A stretch of 64,000 nt of DNA from Candidatus Peregrinibacteria bacterium Gr01-1014_25. Its GTDB lineage: Bacteria > Patescibacteriota > Gracilibacteria > Peribacterales > Peribacteraceae. Positions 32,584 through 41,125 of the stretch are shown one piece after another. Position 1 is the stretch's first letter. Every line of letters begins with the position of its first letter. The notes beneath the pieces are model-generated. The model was not told the origin of the DNA. It saw only the letters and a list, made by a program, of their open reading frames with translations, and did not search any database. The stretch is taken from contig VMFU01000001.1 in the NCBI GenBank assembly GCA_007376205.1, positions 158,661 to 222,660 on the forward strand, given 5' to 3'. The position numbers and the translations under genes are program-made.

Positions 32584-34626
32584 TTAGAACTCGTTGCGGT
32601 TCAGTGCGGCGAGTTTGTCTTTCGTTGTGTTGAATCGCTTCTTCCCGGAGTTATCGGGGTAGTTGTACTCCTCCGCGAGGATCCAGTTCCCACTGCTGCC
32701 ATCGCGGCACTTCCATTTCCCGTCAATAATGGCCACGCGGCTTTCGTTGCCGAACATCGACCGGAAGCGCCAGATGCCCTCCTTAACGTCTTTGTCCTGA
32801 ATTCTCTTGAAATCGTTGCCCGCATCGGCATCGCTCTTGGCATTCTCGACGATCTGCTCGCCCCTGCGCTTGCGGATGTCGCCGAAGGGTTCGTTGTTGA
32901 GGAGGACATTGTACGCCTTGATGGCTCCTTCCAAATTACGAAACCGCTCATTGATTCCGCCATCCCCTGTAAATTCTTTGGGGTCGGTGCCGCGGACCGC
33001 GCGCAGGATGGGACTATTGGAAACCATGCGCAGGTGCTCTTTCTCTACTTCATTCGCTTTGATCATTTCCGCGAGAGCCTGCTTCAGAACATCGGCATTC
33101 GGCTTGGCACCGGGTTTCGTGGCCGCATCGACGAGGACATCGTAGTTCCTGCGCGAGGCGTCGCTCTTGGCGCGGAGATCTTTCGCTTTGAGGAGGTTTT
33201 CGTGATTCTGAAGGTCGTTGAGTTTCTCGCCGAGGATGTGTCTGCGCGCGTCGACGGCGGCGTCCTGGGCCTGGGGGATCGACTTAAGGAATGTGAGCTC
33301 TGCATTGATGGCGTTGCGCGCTCCGGCAATCGATCCGGTCGTTGTTTGCAGCGGGGGTTCGCCTTCATATGTCTGGAGTGCCGCGGTCGTTTCCTTCAGG
33401 AGCCTATCACGCGTCTGGTCCCTGTTTTCGCCTGGCTTCTCCGTCGACTTCGGCGGTTTGTTGCCCTCGGCAGCCCCCTTCGGCGTCAGCGACTCGACTG
33501 CGGTGATCGCCTTGCGGACGGTGTCTTCCGTCGGCTTGTCGAAAACGATTTTTCCGTCCGCTTCCTTGAATTCCTTGTCTTTCTTCAGACCCTGCTTCTC
33601 CAGTTCCTTCACCAGATCCTCATTCTTGATCTTCGCGCCTTTCTTCACTTCCATCGTAAGCTTGGTGATTTCCTTCTTGCTCGCATCCCGCTCCAGTGTC
33701 ATCTGTACGGGCGCGTTGGGGTTATCGTTGAGATTCTTGATGGCTGCGTCGATGTCGACCGGCGGCTGTTCACCGGCCTTGAGAATTTTCGCGTAGCCGA
33801 TGGCCACCGCGACGAGCCGCAGCGTGCCAATCACGAGCAGGAGATTCTTCTCACGGCTCCCGCCGACGATGATCGGTTCTTTGCCTGCGATCATCGCATC
33901 GAAGTTCTGCGGTGCGCGGCATCCCGTCATCTCCATGCTGGCGATGATCGACTGTTTCCACAGCTCGCGGCGCTCCGGCGTCATCTTCTCCGGGTTACGC
34001 GCCTGGTACATGCCGCGGATGAACGTGTTGTAGTCCGGGCCTGCGACGCGAGGGGGGTATTCAAGACGACCGCTCAAGACGTTCTGTGGCGGGTAACCTG
34101 GGGCGATGCCCGGGTGGTTCGGCATGCCCGGAACGGGCATCGGGCCGACGGGCCCGGGGAATGGGGCGCCGGGAAAGCGCATAATGTGAGGCCCGCGCGG
34201 CGTCTGCATGACGGCGACGATACCGTCGGGCGCCGGGTGAAGAACGTAGAGCGGATACCGACCGCCGCTCTGCATGTGACGCATGAGGAGTTCACGGTTC
34301 GCTTTCTGGATCTCTTGGGTCATCTCCGCTCGCATGAGTTCCGGCTGACCGGCAAAACGGCTGGGGATATTGTTGTACCGATTGAGGAACTCACCTATCT
34401 CCCGCTGGAAGTTGGACGCAAGGAGCTGGTCTTGCACATCGGAAACAGCCTGAACGCGGGTGTCGACGCCCTGCTGTGGCGTAGCAAATTCCGCCGGGTG
34501 TTCTACCTGCTGTGGTTCGATGGGGGGCATTTCCCGCGGACCGGGCGCGGGCGCCTGTCCAGGACTCATGCCGCACACGCGGGCTTCCGCGGACAACCGA
34601 TAGGGAATGGGTGTATGACGCAGCAT
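32584..34626 (-). CDS. Large protein of duplicated two-gene module, copy 1
   Basis: The 680 aa protein has a Pro/Gly-rich stretch around residues 145-180 (GAPFPGPVGPMPVPGMP). A helix with RRELWKQSIIAS comes next, then a hydrophobic segment (about 257-275, NLLLVIGTLRLVAVAIGYAKIL). A long charged helical region and a compact C-terminal domain with WKCRDGSSGNWILAEEYNYPD finish it. No family recognised. The ATG follows the stop of the small partner by one nucleotide. A second start (MSPGQ, 34569) is possible. Confidence 0.75.
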   Translation of the reverse strand: MLRHTPIPYRLSAEARVCGMSPGQAPAPGPREMPPIEPQQVEHPAEFATPQQGVDTRVQAVSDVQDQLLASNFQREIGEFLNRYNNIPSRFAGQPELMRAEMTQEIQKANRELLMRHMQSGGRYPLYVLHPAPDGIVAVMQTPRGPHIMRFPGAPFPGPVGPMPVPGMPNHPGIAPGYPPQNVLSGRLEYPPRVAGPDYNTFIRGMYQARNPEKMTPERRELWKQSIIASMEMTGCRAPQNFDAMIAGKEPIIVGGSREKNLLLVIGTLRLVAVAIGYAKILKAGEQPPVDIDAAIKNLNDNPNAPVQMTLERDASKKEITKLTMEVKKGAKIKNEDLVKELEKQGLKKDKEFKEADGKIVFDKPTEDTVRKAITAVESLTPKGAAEGNKPPKSTEKPGENRDQTRDRLLKETTAALQTYEGEPPLQTTTGSIAGARNAINAELTFLKSIPQAQDAAVDARRHILGEKLNDLQNHENLLKAKDLRAKSDASRRNYDVLVDAATKPGAKPNADVLKQALAEMIKANEVEKEHLRMVSNSPILRAVRGTDPKEFTGDGGINERFRNLEGAIKAYNVLLNNEPFGDIRKRRGEQIVENAKSDADAGNDFKRIQDKDVKEGIWRFRSMFGNESRVAIIDGKWKCRDGSSGNWILAEEYNYPDNSGKKRFNTTKDKLAALNRNEF

Positions 34627-34627
34627 A

Positions 34628-35005
34628 TTAAGAGAGGAACTGGTGTTCGATGTTGGACATCGTTGCCGCCTCGCCCGTCCGGGCGCGCTCCTCCGTCGTC
34701 GCGACGACCGTACGCTGATAGGCGCGGGCCTTCTGCTCTATTTCACGACGCCATGCGCGGAACCCCTCCTCGTACGACGCAAACGCGCGCTGGTAGCGGT
34801 CGCGCCTCGCCTGCGCTTCGTCGGGGCTTTCTCCGCGATACTTGCCATCGAGGAGTGGAACTTGAGCTACTGTCAGTTCAGGCTCGATGGGCGCCATGAT
34901 CGCGTCGTAGACCTCTTCCGGAGACGGAAGGAGGAGTGGGGATGGCAGGTGAGCGAAGTAGCTTCCCTGCTGCGCGGCCTGCGTTGCGACTGGAGACGTC
35001 GTCAT
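34628..35005 (-). CDS. Small protein of duplicated two-gene module, copy 1
   Basis: The 125 aa protein has the core PSPEEVYDAIMAPIEPEL, then ESPDEAQARRDRYQRAF, then a Glu/Arg-rich helix. It aligns with the product of 32173-32568 over most of its length. The ATG at 35005 is preferred because a good promoter (35029-35057) begins transcription just upstream; the longer frame to 35068 would run through it. First gene of a four-gene unit. Confidence 0.8.
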   Translation of the reverse strand: MTTSPVATQAAQQGSYFAHLPSPLLLPSPEEVYDAIMAPIEPELTVAQVPLLDGKYRGESPDEAQARRDRYQRAFASYEEGFRAWRREIEQKARAYQRTVVATTEERARTGEAATMSNIEHQFLS

Positions 35006-35028
35006 GGGTGTGGGTTTGATTTCCCATA

Positions 35029-35057
35029 AGTATAGCAGAATGCGGTATATCGCACAA
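35029..35057 (-). promoter_or_regulatory. Promoter of the duplicated-module operon
   Basis: On the minus strand, TTGTGC (35057-35052), 17-nt spacer, TATACT (35034-35029). The ATG at 35005 is 23 nt after the -10. Confidence 0.65.
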
Positions 35058-35079
35058 GCTCTTGGCATGCTACAACCGG

Positions 35080-38000
35080 CTACGCCGCTTTTTTGGCTTT
35101 TCCTTCTTTCTTGTGAATGAGGGCCACATGCGCCGCGAGGGCCATTACCTCATCCCCGTTTTCCGCATCTTTTTTCAGCTCCACTTCGGCAATCCGCAGA
35201 GTATTGCTAGAAATACGCCATTGCGGGTGACCTTGGAGAAGCGGCATCAGGTGCTCGGCCGTCACGCGCGGGTGGAGCGTAAGCACGATGTCACGCGGAC
35301 GGACGGCGTTCGCATGCACCAGAGGGCCGGTTTCCTCGGCTTTCACCCGTAGCACGCCTGCGCGGCGGCAGGCGAGCTTGAGCCGCAGAACGCTGAAGAG
35401 GTTGCGAACCTGACGCGGCGGCTCGCCGTACTCCGCCTGCAGATCGCCTTCGAACTCGGCGAGGATGGCCTCATCCTCACTGCCCGCGAGTTTCTGGTAC
35501 ACGGCGATACGTTCATCGCTGTCGGGAATGTAGAACGACGGCAGGAGCGCCTCGACGGGGAGGAGGATTTCGATCGCCTGTTCGATGTCGGCCTCCTCGC
35601 GCTTGCCGGCACGCAGCTCCTCCACGGCATTCTTCAGCATGCGCAGGTAGTGGCTCACGCCGACGGTCTGCATGGTTCCCGACTGGTTGGCACCGAGGAT
35701 TTCGCCCGCACCGCGGATTTCCAGATCGCGCATGGCCACCTGGAAGCCGCTGCCGAGTTCGCACGCCTCGACGATCGCGCGCAGACGCTTCTTCGCGTCC
35801 TCCGGCAGTTTCTGCGAGTGGTAGAGGAGAAACGCGAACGCCTGGACCTTGCCGCGACCGACGCGGCCGCGCAGCTGGTAGAGCTGCGACAGTCCGAAGC
35901 GCTCGGCTTCGTTGACGATGAGCGTGTTCGCGCGCGGGAGGTCGATCCCGTTCTCGATGATCGTGGAGCTGACGAGGACGTCGTAGGCGCCATCCTTGAA
36001 CTCCAGGATGCGTTGCTCCAGGTCGTCCGGACTAAGCTGGCCGTGCGCGACGATGAAGCGCGCCTCGGGCACAAGCACACGGAGTTTTTCCGCGAACGCG
36101 TCGATCGTCTCGACGCGGTTGTGGAGGACGAAGCATTGCCCCTTCCGCTTGGTCTCGGCAAGAATCGCCTGGCGAACAAGGTCATCGGAGTACTTGCGCA
36201 CCTCGGTGATGATGGGGAGGCGGCCAGGAGGCGGCGTGGTGATCGTCGTGATATCGCGCAACTTGTGCAATCCGAGGTTGAGCGTGCGCGGGATGGGTGT
36301 CGCTGTGAGCGTCAGGATGTCAACGGATGCGCGTAATTCCTTGAAACGCTCTTTCTGCTTTACGCCGAAACGCTGCTCTTCATCGATGATGACAAGCCCT
36401 AAATTGTGGAATACGACATCCGGCTGGAGGAGTCGGTGCGTGCCGATGACGATGTGAACATCACCCTTGCGCAGTCCTTCCAGAATCACCTTCTGCTCCT
36501 TAGGCGTGCGGAAGCGACTAAGCATCTCGATGCGCAGGGGAAAGTCTTTCATGCGCTCATGGAACGTCCGCTCGTGCTGGTCCGCCAGGATGGTAATCGG
36601 GGCGATGACGGCAACTTGCTTCCCCGCCTGCGCGGCTTTGAACGCGGCGCGCATCGCAACTTCGGTTTTCCCGAACCCGACGTCGCCGCACACGAGACGG
36701 TCCATGGGGCGGTCGTCCTCCATATCGCCCTTGATGTCCTCGATCGCCTTCTCTTGCCCGGGTGTCGGGGCGTAGGGGAATGTCGCCTCAAACTTGCGCA
36801 TCGCGTCGCTGTCCAGGGGGTATGCGTGCCCTTTGGCACTCGCACGTTTCGCATACAGCGCGAGGAGTTCGCGAGCGACCTCCTCCGTCTCCTGCTTGAG
36901 ACGCTCGGTGACACGCTTCCATTCGCTGCCGCCCAGTCTCGTCAGGGCGGGGTCCTTCCCCTCTTCATGAACGTACTTGCTCAATTTATCCGCCTGGTCG
37001 ACGGGGATGAACAGCTTGTCCCCCTCGGCGTAGTGGAGTTCCAGATACTCACGGAGCGTGCCATCCACGAGCTTCTGGGTCGTGCCGATGAAGCGGCCGA
37101 TCCCGTGTTCCATGTGCACGACGTAATCCCCAGGCGCCAGGGACGTCAGAAAGTCGAGTGCAAGCTTCTGGACGCTGCGCTGCTTCCCCGCTTTGCGCAG
37201 CGTGAATATTTCGCGGTCCGTGAGCAGAGCGCACTTTAAATCGGGGTTCTGGATGGAGTGCGGCAGGAGCGACTCTTCATCCGCAGAGATAACCGTGACT
37301 CCGCGGTGCGCGGCTTTCTCGGCGCCGAGGACGAACGGAATATGTTCCTCGCGGAAGATCCCGGCCAGCTCTTCACTCCGGCGGCTGACGATGAGAAGGT
37401 TCCAGTCCTGCTGGATTTTGTCGCGCAGATCGTTGAGGAAGTCCGTCAATGTGTAGAATTTAATGACGGAGAGGTAGCGCACGTGCATGTGCCCGCGGGC
37501 GGACTCCGGGAACGCCGTAAACCGCAAGATACGGGTATCTTTGGGATCGGGGACATCGTCCTCATCGTCAATGACCAGCACGGACTCCTCCGGAAGTTGC
37601 GCTGAAAGCGGACGGGCTGCCGTCGCGTTGGCTGGGAAAATTTCCAGCGACGTTTTCTTCCCGCCAGATATGTCCTGAATTGCTTCTACGCGATCGAAGT
37701 GGAACGACACACGCCAGACGTGCGACTCCTGGATGGGGTGGATGTCGAGGACGTCGCCCGTGCGACGGTACTGGCCGGGTTGGATATCGCGGTCCTCGGC
37801 ATGGGCGTAACCGAGATCGAGCAGCTGTTCGACGAACGCCGTGAACGCGATCTCCTCACCCGTTTTGATCGTCGCCATTCTTCTCGTCAGCTCATGAAAA
37901 TCCGGCACCTCGACTTCCCACGCGTCGCGCGGGAGGAGGAACACTCCGCCGTCACCGCGCAGGATGGATAGGACCGCGGGATGCACGACGCTCGCATCAT

Positions 38001-38259
38001 CGACTCGTTCAATGGGGGTGGTGCGGACTGGACATTCGAAGAAGTGCAACCAATGGCGCCACGCCTCAACTTCTTCGCTACTGCGCGTGAGGATGACCGA
38101 CGATGGGAATGCTGGTGGGTTGAGCGACCGTACGTGTTCGAAGACGAGCGCTTTCGCCGTTTGGTTGGCGGCGCCGGACACGGTGAGGTGGCCCTCCTTG
38201 CGGAAGAGCTGACTCATATCCCGATGTGTATCCTCACCAATGAGGAGTGAGGGCTTCAT
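35080..38259 (-). CDS. mfd: Transcription-repair coupling factor Mfd
   Basis: This 1059 aa DNA translocase removes stalled RNA polymerase and recruits UvrA. The N-terminal UvrB-like domains (about 1-330) are followed by the CarD-like RNA polymerase interaction domain (PGDYVVHMEHGIGRFIG). RecG-like helicase motifs come next: Walker A CGDVGFGKTE, Walker B IIDEEQRFGV, and LTATPIPRTL. The VGRGKVQAFAFLLY region and a C-terminal D7 domain complete it. Length is slightly below E. coli Mfd (about 1150), mainly in the N-terminal region. Confidence 0.96.
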   Translation of the reverse strand: MKPSLLIGEDTHRDMSQLFRKEGHLTVSGAANQTAKALVFEHVRSLNPPAFPSSVILTRSSEEVEAWRHWLHFFECPVRTTPIERVDDASVVHPAVLSILRGDGGVFLLPRDAWEVEVPDFHELTRRMATIKTGEEIAFTAFVEQLLDLGYAHAEDRDIQPGQYRRTGDVLDIHPIQESHVWRVSFHFDRVEAIQDISGGKKTSLEIFPANATAARPLSAQLPEESVLVIDDEDDVPDPKDTRILRFTAFPESARGHMHVRYLSVIKFYTLTDFLNDLRDKIQQDWNLLIVSRRSEELAGIFREEHIPFVLGAEKAAHRGVTVISADEESLLPHSIQNPDLKCALLTDREIFTLRKAGKQRSVQKLALDFLTSLAPGDYVVHMEHGIGRFIGTTQKLVDGTLREYLELHYAEGDKLFIPVDQADKLSKYVHEEGKDPALTRLGGSEWKRVTERLKQETEEVARELLALYAKRASAKGHAYPLDSDAMRKFEATFPYAPTPGQEKAIEDIKGDMEDDRPMDRLVCGDVGFGKTEVAMRAAFKAAQAGKQVAVIAPITILADQHERTFHERMKDFPLRIEMLSRFRTPKEQKVILEGLRKGDVHIVIGTHRLLQPDVVFHNLGLVIIDEEQRFGVKQKERFKELRASVDILTLTATPIPRTLNLGLHKLRDITTITTPPPGRLPIITEVRKYSDDLVRQAILAETKRKGQCFVLHNRVETIDAFAEKLRVLVPEARFIVAHGQLSPDDLEQRILEFKDGAYDVLVSSTIIENGIDLPRANTLIVNEAERFGLSQLYQLRGRVGRGKVQAFAFLLYHSQKLPEDAKKRLRAIVEACELGSGFQVAMRDLEIRGAGEILGANQSGTMQTVGVSHYLRMLKNAVEELRAGKREEADIEQAIEILLPVEALLPSFYIPDSDERIAVYQKLAGSEDEAILAEFEGDLQAEYGEPPRQVRNLFSVLRLKLACRRAGVLRVKAEETGPLVHANAVRPRDIVLTLHPRVTAEHLMPLLQGHPQWRISSNTLRIAEVELKKDAENGDEVMALAAHVALIHKKEGKAKKAA

Positions 38260-38290
38260 AGAATGCGGCGGTGCTTATGGCCGGCTGCGG

Positions 38291-39442
38291 TTATTCTTCC
38301 TGCATCCGCAGGGGCATGATGAGATGGATGAAGCGCTGGTCGTCATGCGCGGAGAAGACGGCAGGGTGCATGCTGTCCGTCATGCGCATGCTCACACGAT
38401 TCGCATCGATGTGGTTCAGGAAGTCCAGCAGGTAGGAGGAGCTTAGCGCAATTTTCCCTTCGCCGCTCATCGCTTCCGCGGAGAGTTCCGCTTCGTCTTT
38501 TCCGAGTTGTGTTTGAGGAGTGGCTATGCGGACGCCCTTCTTCTGCACATGGAGAGACAGGCTGTTGTTCATCTCCTTCGCGAAGTAGTGCATGCGCTTC
38601 ACCACGGTGCTGAATTCGTGAACGGGCAGCGTCGCCGTCACGGAGAATTGCTGGGGGATGATCTGACGGTAATCAGGGAATTTTCCTTCGATGAGACGGG
38701 AAATGAGGCGCGTCTGCCCGATGCGGAACTCCACCTGTTGCGGATTGAGAATGATTTCAATGGGGGGGGGTTGCTCCTTTTCTTCTTTTTCCTCCTGTTC
38801 TTTCTTCCCGCCCTTCTGGGCTCCAACGGCGGCGCGCAGCTCCTCTAAGACCTTCACGGGGATGATGCAAGCGATATCTGCACCGATACTATCGGCCTGT
38901 GCCGTGTATTCTGAAAGACGGTAACTGTCTGTTGCGGCGAAGATGAGTTTTCCTTGTTCGCTACGAACGTACACGCCGGAGAGAACGGGGCGCAGCGTCG
39001 AACGGGCACACGCGAAGGTTACGGCGTGTAGCGCCGTGAGGAGAAGAGAACCATCCAAAGAAAAAGAATTCTTCTTCTCAACAGGGGCGATGGCGGGGAA
39101 CTCTGTCGCCGCTTCCCCGGCGATCGTTGTTTTGGAATGTTTCGATGTGCACTTCAGTTGCGTGCCCTCCACTGTCTCGAGAATGAGCTCACTATCGGTT
39201 GTGTATTGAGCAAAATGTAGGAGTGCTTTCGCTGGAATGGTAATTGATCCTTCATTTTCAATCACCGCCGGGAATTGGGTTACGATGCTCAATTCCAAAT
39301 CCGTCGCGCTCAAAACACACCGTTTCCCTTCGGCTTCTAGCAAAATATTATGAAGAATTGGGAGGGTTTGCTGCCCGCTGATCGCGCGACTAACAAGTTG
39401 CAAACCCCGAAGTAGATCCGCTGCAGTACAGGAGAATTTCAC
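38291..39442 (-). CDS. dnaN: DNA polymerase III beta sliding clamp
   Basis: This 383 aa three-domain clamp tethers DnaE to DNA. Family landmarks are LLRGLQLVSRAISGQQTLPIL, FAATDSYRLSEYT and the C-terminal FIHLIMPLRMQEE. A charged Lys/Glu/Pro-rich insertion of about 18 residues (near 215-233, GGKKEQEEKEEKEQPPP) sits between domains. The start is GTG at 39442. The gene-free AT-richer region upstream carries DnaA-box-like sites. mfd follows 32 nt downstream. Confidence 0.95.
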   Translation of the reverse strand: MKFSCTAADLLRGLQLVSRAISGQQTLPILHNILLEAEGKRCVLSATDLELSIVTQFPAVIENEGSITIPAKALLHFAQYTTDSELILETVEGTQLKCTSKHSKTTIAGEAATEFPAIAPVEKKNSFSLDGSLLLTALHAVTFACARSTLRPVLSGVYVRSEQGKLIFAATDSYRLSEYTAQADSIGADIACIIPVKVLEELRAAVGAQKGGKKEQEEKEEKEQPPPIEIILNPQQVEFRIGQTRLISRLIEGKFPDYRQIIPQQFSVTATLPVHEFSTVVKRMHYFAKEMNNSLSLHVQKKGVRIATPQTQLGKDEAELSAEAMSGEGKIALSSSYLLDFLNHIDANRVSMRMTDSMHPAVFSAHDDQRFIHLIMPLRMQEE

Positions 39443-39780
39443 GGGTTGTGTGGAGATGAAAGAATAGAGGAAGAGAATAATACCAAAGAACTCGTCATCA
39501 TCATACGCATTTTCAAAAATACCAGAAATGAGATGTGCTCTGTGGAAAAGTGGGAGGTTCTTGAAAAGAACTGTTAGAAGGGGTTAGTTGGAGAAAGTAA
39601 GGGTGTGGAAAAAATGTGGAGAAGGTGTGTGTGGCGAAAGACGTTAGGGGAGGGGGGGCTGGTGGTGGCTTTTTGCCCACCACACAGCGACCGCGGTCAT
39701 CACAATGTGGGGAAAGTCGGCAACATGAGGAAATTTCTTCCCTCCCCACCCCCAAGAAGTGCACAACAAGCGGGCGATTG
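39443..39780. other. oriC: Candidate replication origin (oriC) beside dnaN
   Basis: No gene is supported in these 338 bp. The stretch is AT-richer on the dnaN side (about 39455-39540). It has several DnaA-box-like sites (consensus TGTGGATAA) in one orientation: TGTGGAAAA at 39541 and 39604, TGTGGAGAA at 39615 (each one mismatch), and weaker sites at 39449, 39630 and 39706. The sites at 39604 and 39615 are 11 bp apart, one helical turn. Origins commonly lie next to dnaN. dnaA itself is not in the window. Confidence 0.5.
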
Positions 39781-41082
39781 TCAGAGCTGACTTTTGAAGC
39801 TTCCGCGGTCGCCTGGCGAGGGGGCGGAGGCCGTATTAGGCCGGCAATACATCTCTCCATTCTTCATGGAAACGAACGACCGTTCAGGGGCATCATGTGA
39901 TACAAACACACTACTGCCGATGAACGATCCCGCGCCGATCTTCACCCCCGGGCTGATTCCCGCATGGATGCCAATGCGGCAATTCTCTCCGATGACCGTG
40001 CCGAATTTCTGCAGGCCGGTCGCCAGGCGCTCGTCGGCGACATGGGAGTAAATCTCCCCTTCATCAAGGCGTAGATTTCCCGTGACGGAGCCGGCGCCGA
40101 AGGAGACGTTGCGCCCGATGACACTGTCACCGATGTACGTCGAGTGCGTCCATACGTGTTCGCCGAGAACGGAGGACTTTACCTCCGACTGGAAGCCGAT
40201 GACGGAATGGACACCAATGCTGGACTGTCGGACGAGGCACCCGTTGCCAACGACCGCATGCGCGTCGATAACGCATGGACCGACGATTGTGGCGTGCGGG
40301 AAGACGCGAGCGTCCGAGCCGATGATCACGGGGCCCTCAATAACGGCCGAGGGGTGGATCCGGGCAGAGGCATCGATACATGGAGTGTGGATATCCGACA
40401 GCAATTGCCCGAGTAAAGGGAGGAGATGCCACGGATACTTGATGGGCAACCACGGGCCATCGATGGGCACGGCGGTGTAGCGGTATTTGGCGAAGAGGAG
40501 GCCGAGTGCCGCCTCGTAGCCATCGTCGCGCTCCGTCTCCGCGTTTTGCAGGGCGGCCAGCAGGGCCTTGGGAGAACGATGGACGTGCGCAACGATATTC
40601 ACCAGGTTACTCGGTTCATTCCCGGCGCCTGGTTTCTCGAGAATCCCCGTGACTCGCTCTCCATCGAGCGTGAGGTAGCCGCCGGGGAAGTATCGCGAAA
40701 CGCGGGAAGCGAGGAGAGCCCCGTCGACCGCAGAGTCATTGAGAGCGGCGAGAAGCTTCGCGTACGACGATGGCGGGATGACGTCGTTGCCGCTGACAAT
40801 GAGCACCGGGCTTTCCCCCATCCGCGGGAGCGCGTCGAGGAGGGCGCCGCGCATTCCCAAATCCAACTCCCGTTGCTCAATGGAAGGGACATCCGGGCAA
40901 ACACGGGCGGCATCGGCGGCGTTGTGAGCCCCGACAACCAGCATGATGTCGGTGCACCCCCCGTCACGCAGCCGCTGGACCTGGTGCTCCAAGACCGTCT
41001 TCCCGCAGATGGGGAACAGGGATTTCTCCGAGAGCGGCCAAAACCGGCGCGAACGCCCGGCGATGAGCAGAAGAGTGCGCAT
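39781..41082 (-). CDS. GlmU-like nucleotidyltransferase with left-handed beta-helix
   Basis: The 433 aa protein has an N-terminal nucleotidyltransferase domain (about 1-225) and a C-terminal hexapeptide beta-helix (about 235-410, e.g. ARIHPSAVIEGPVIIGSDA). The fold order matches GlmU and related bifunctional sugar nucleotidyltransferases. The usual LAAGxGTRM loop is replaced by LLIAGRSRRFWPLSEKSLFPICGKT. This is closer to other sugar-nucleotide transferases, so the substrate is uncertain. The ATG at 41082 gives the canonical N-terminus; the frame continues upstream to 41145. Confidence 0.82.
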   Translation of the reverse strand: MRTLLLIAGRSRRFWPLSEKSLFPICGKTVLEHQVQRLRDGGCTDIMLVVGAHNAADAARVCPDVPSIEQRELDLGMRGALLDALPRMGESPVLIVSGNDVIPPSSYAKLLAALNDSAVDGALLASRVSRYFPGGYLTLDGERVTGILEKPGAGNEPSNLVNIVAHVHRSPKALLAALQNAETERDDGYEAALGLLFAKYRYTAVPIDGPWLPIKYPWHLLPLLGQLLSDIHTPCIDASARIHPSAVIEGPVIIGSDARVFPHATIVGPCVIDAHAVVGNGCLVRQSSIGVHSVIGFQSEVKSSVLGEHVWTHSTYIGDSVIGRNVSFGAGSVTGNLRLDEGEIYSHVADERLATGLQKFGTVIGENCRIGIHAGISPGVKIGAGSFIGSSVFVSHDAPERSFVSMKNGEMYCRPNTASAPSPGDRGSFKSQL

Positions 41083-41125
41083 ACGCAGGCATAGGGAATA
41101 GGGAATGCCCAGGAAAGGCAAGTCA

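Noticed and set aside
32389-34899. 836 aa plus-strand frame
   Set aside because: Antisense to the small/large module, whose paralogy and promoter support the minus strand.
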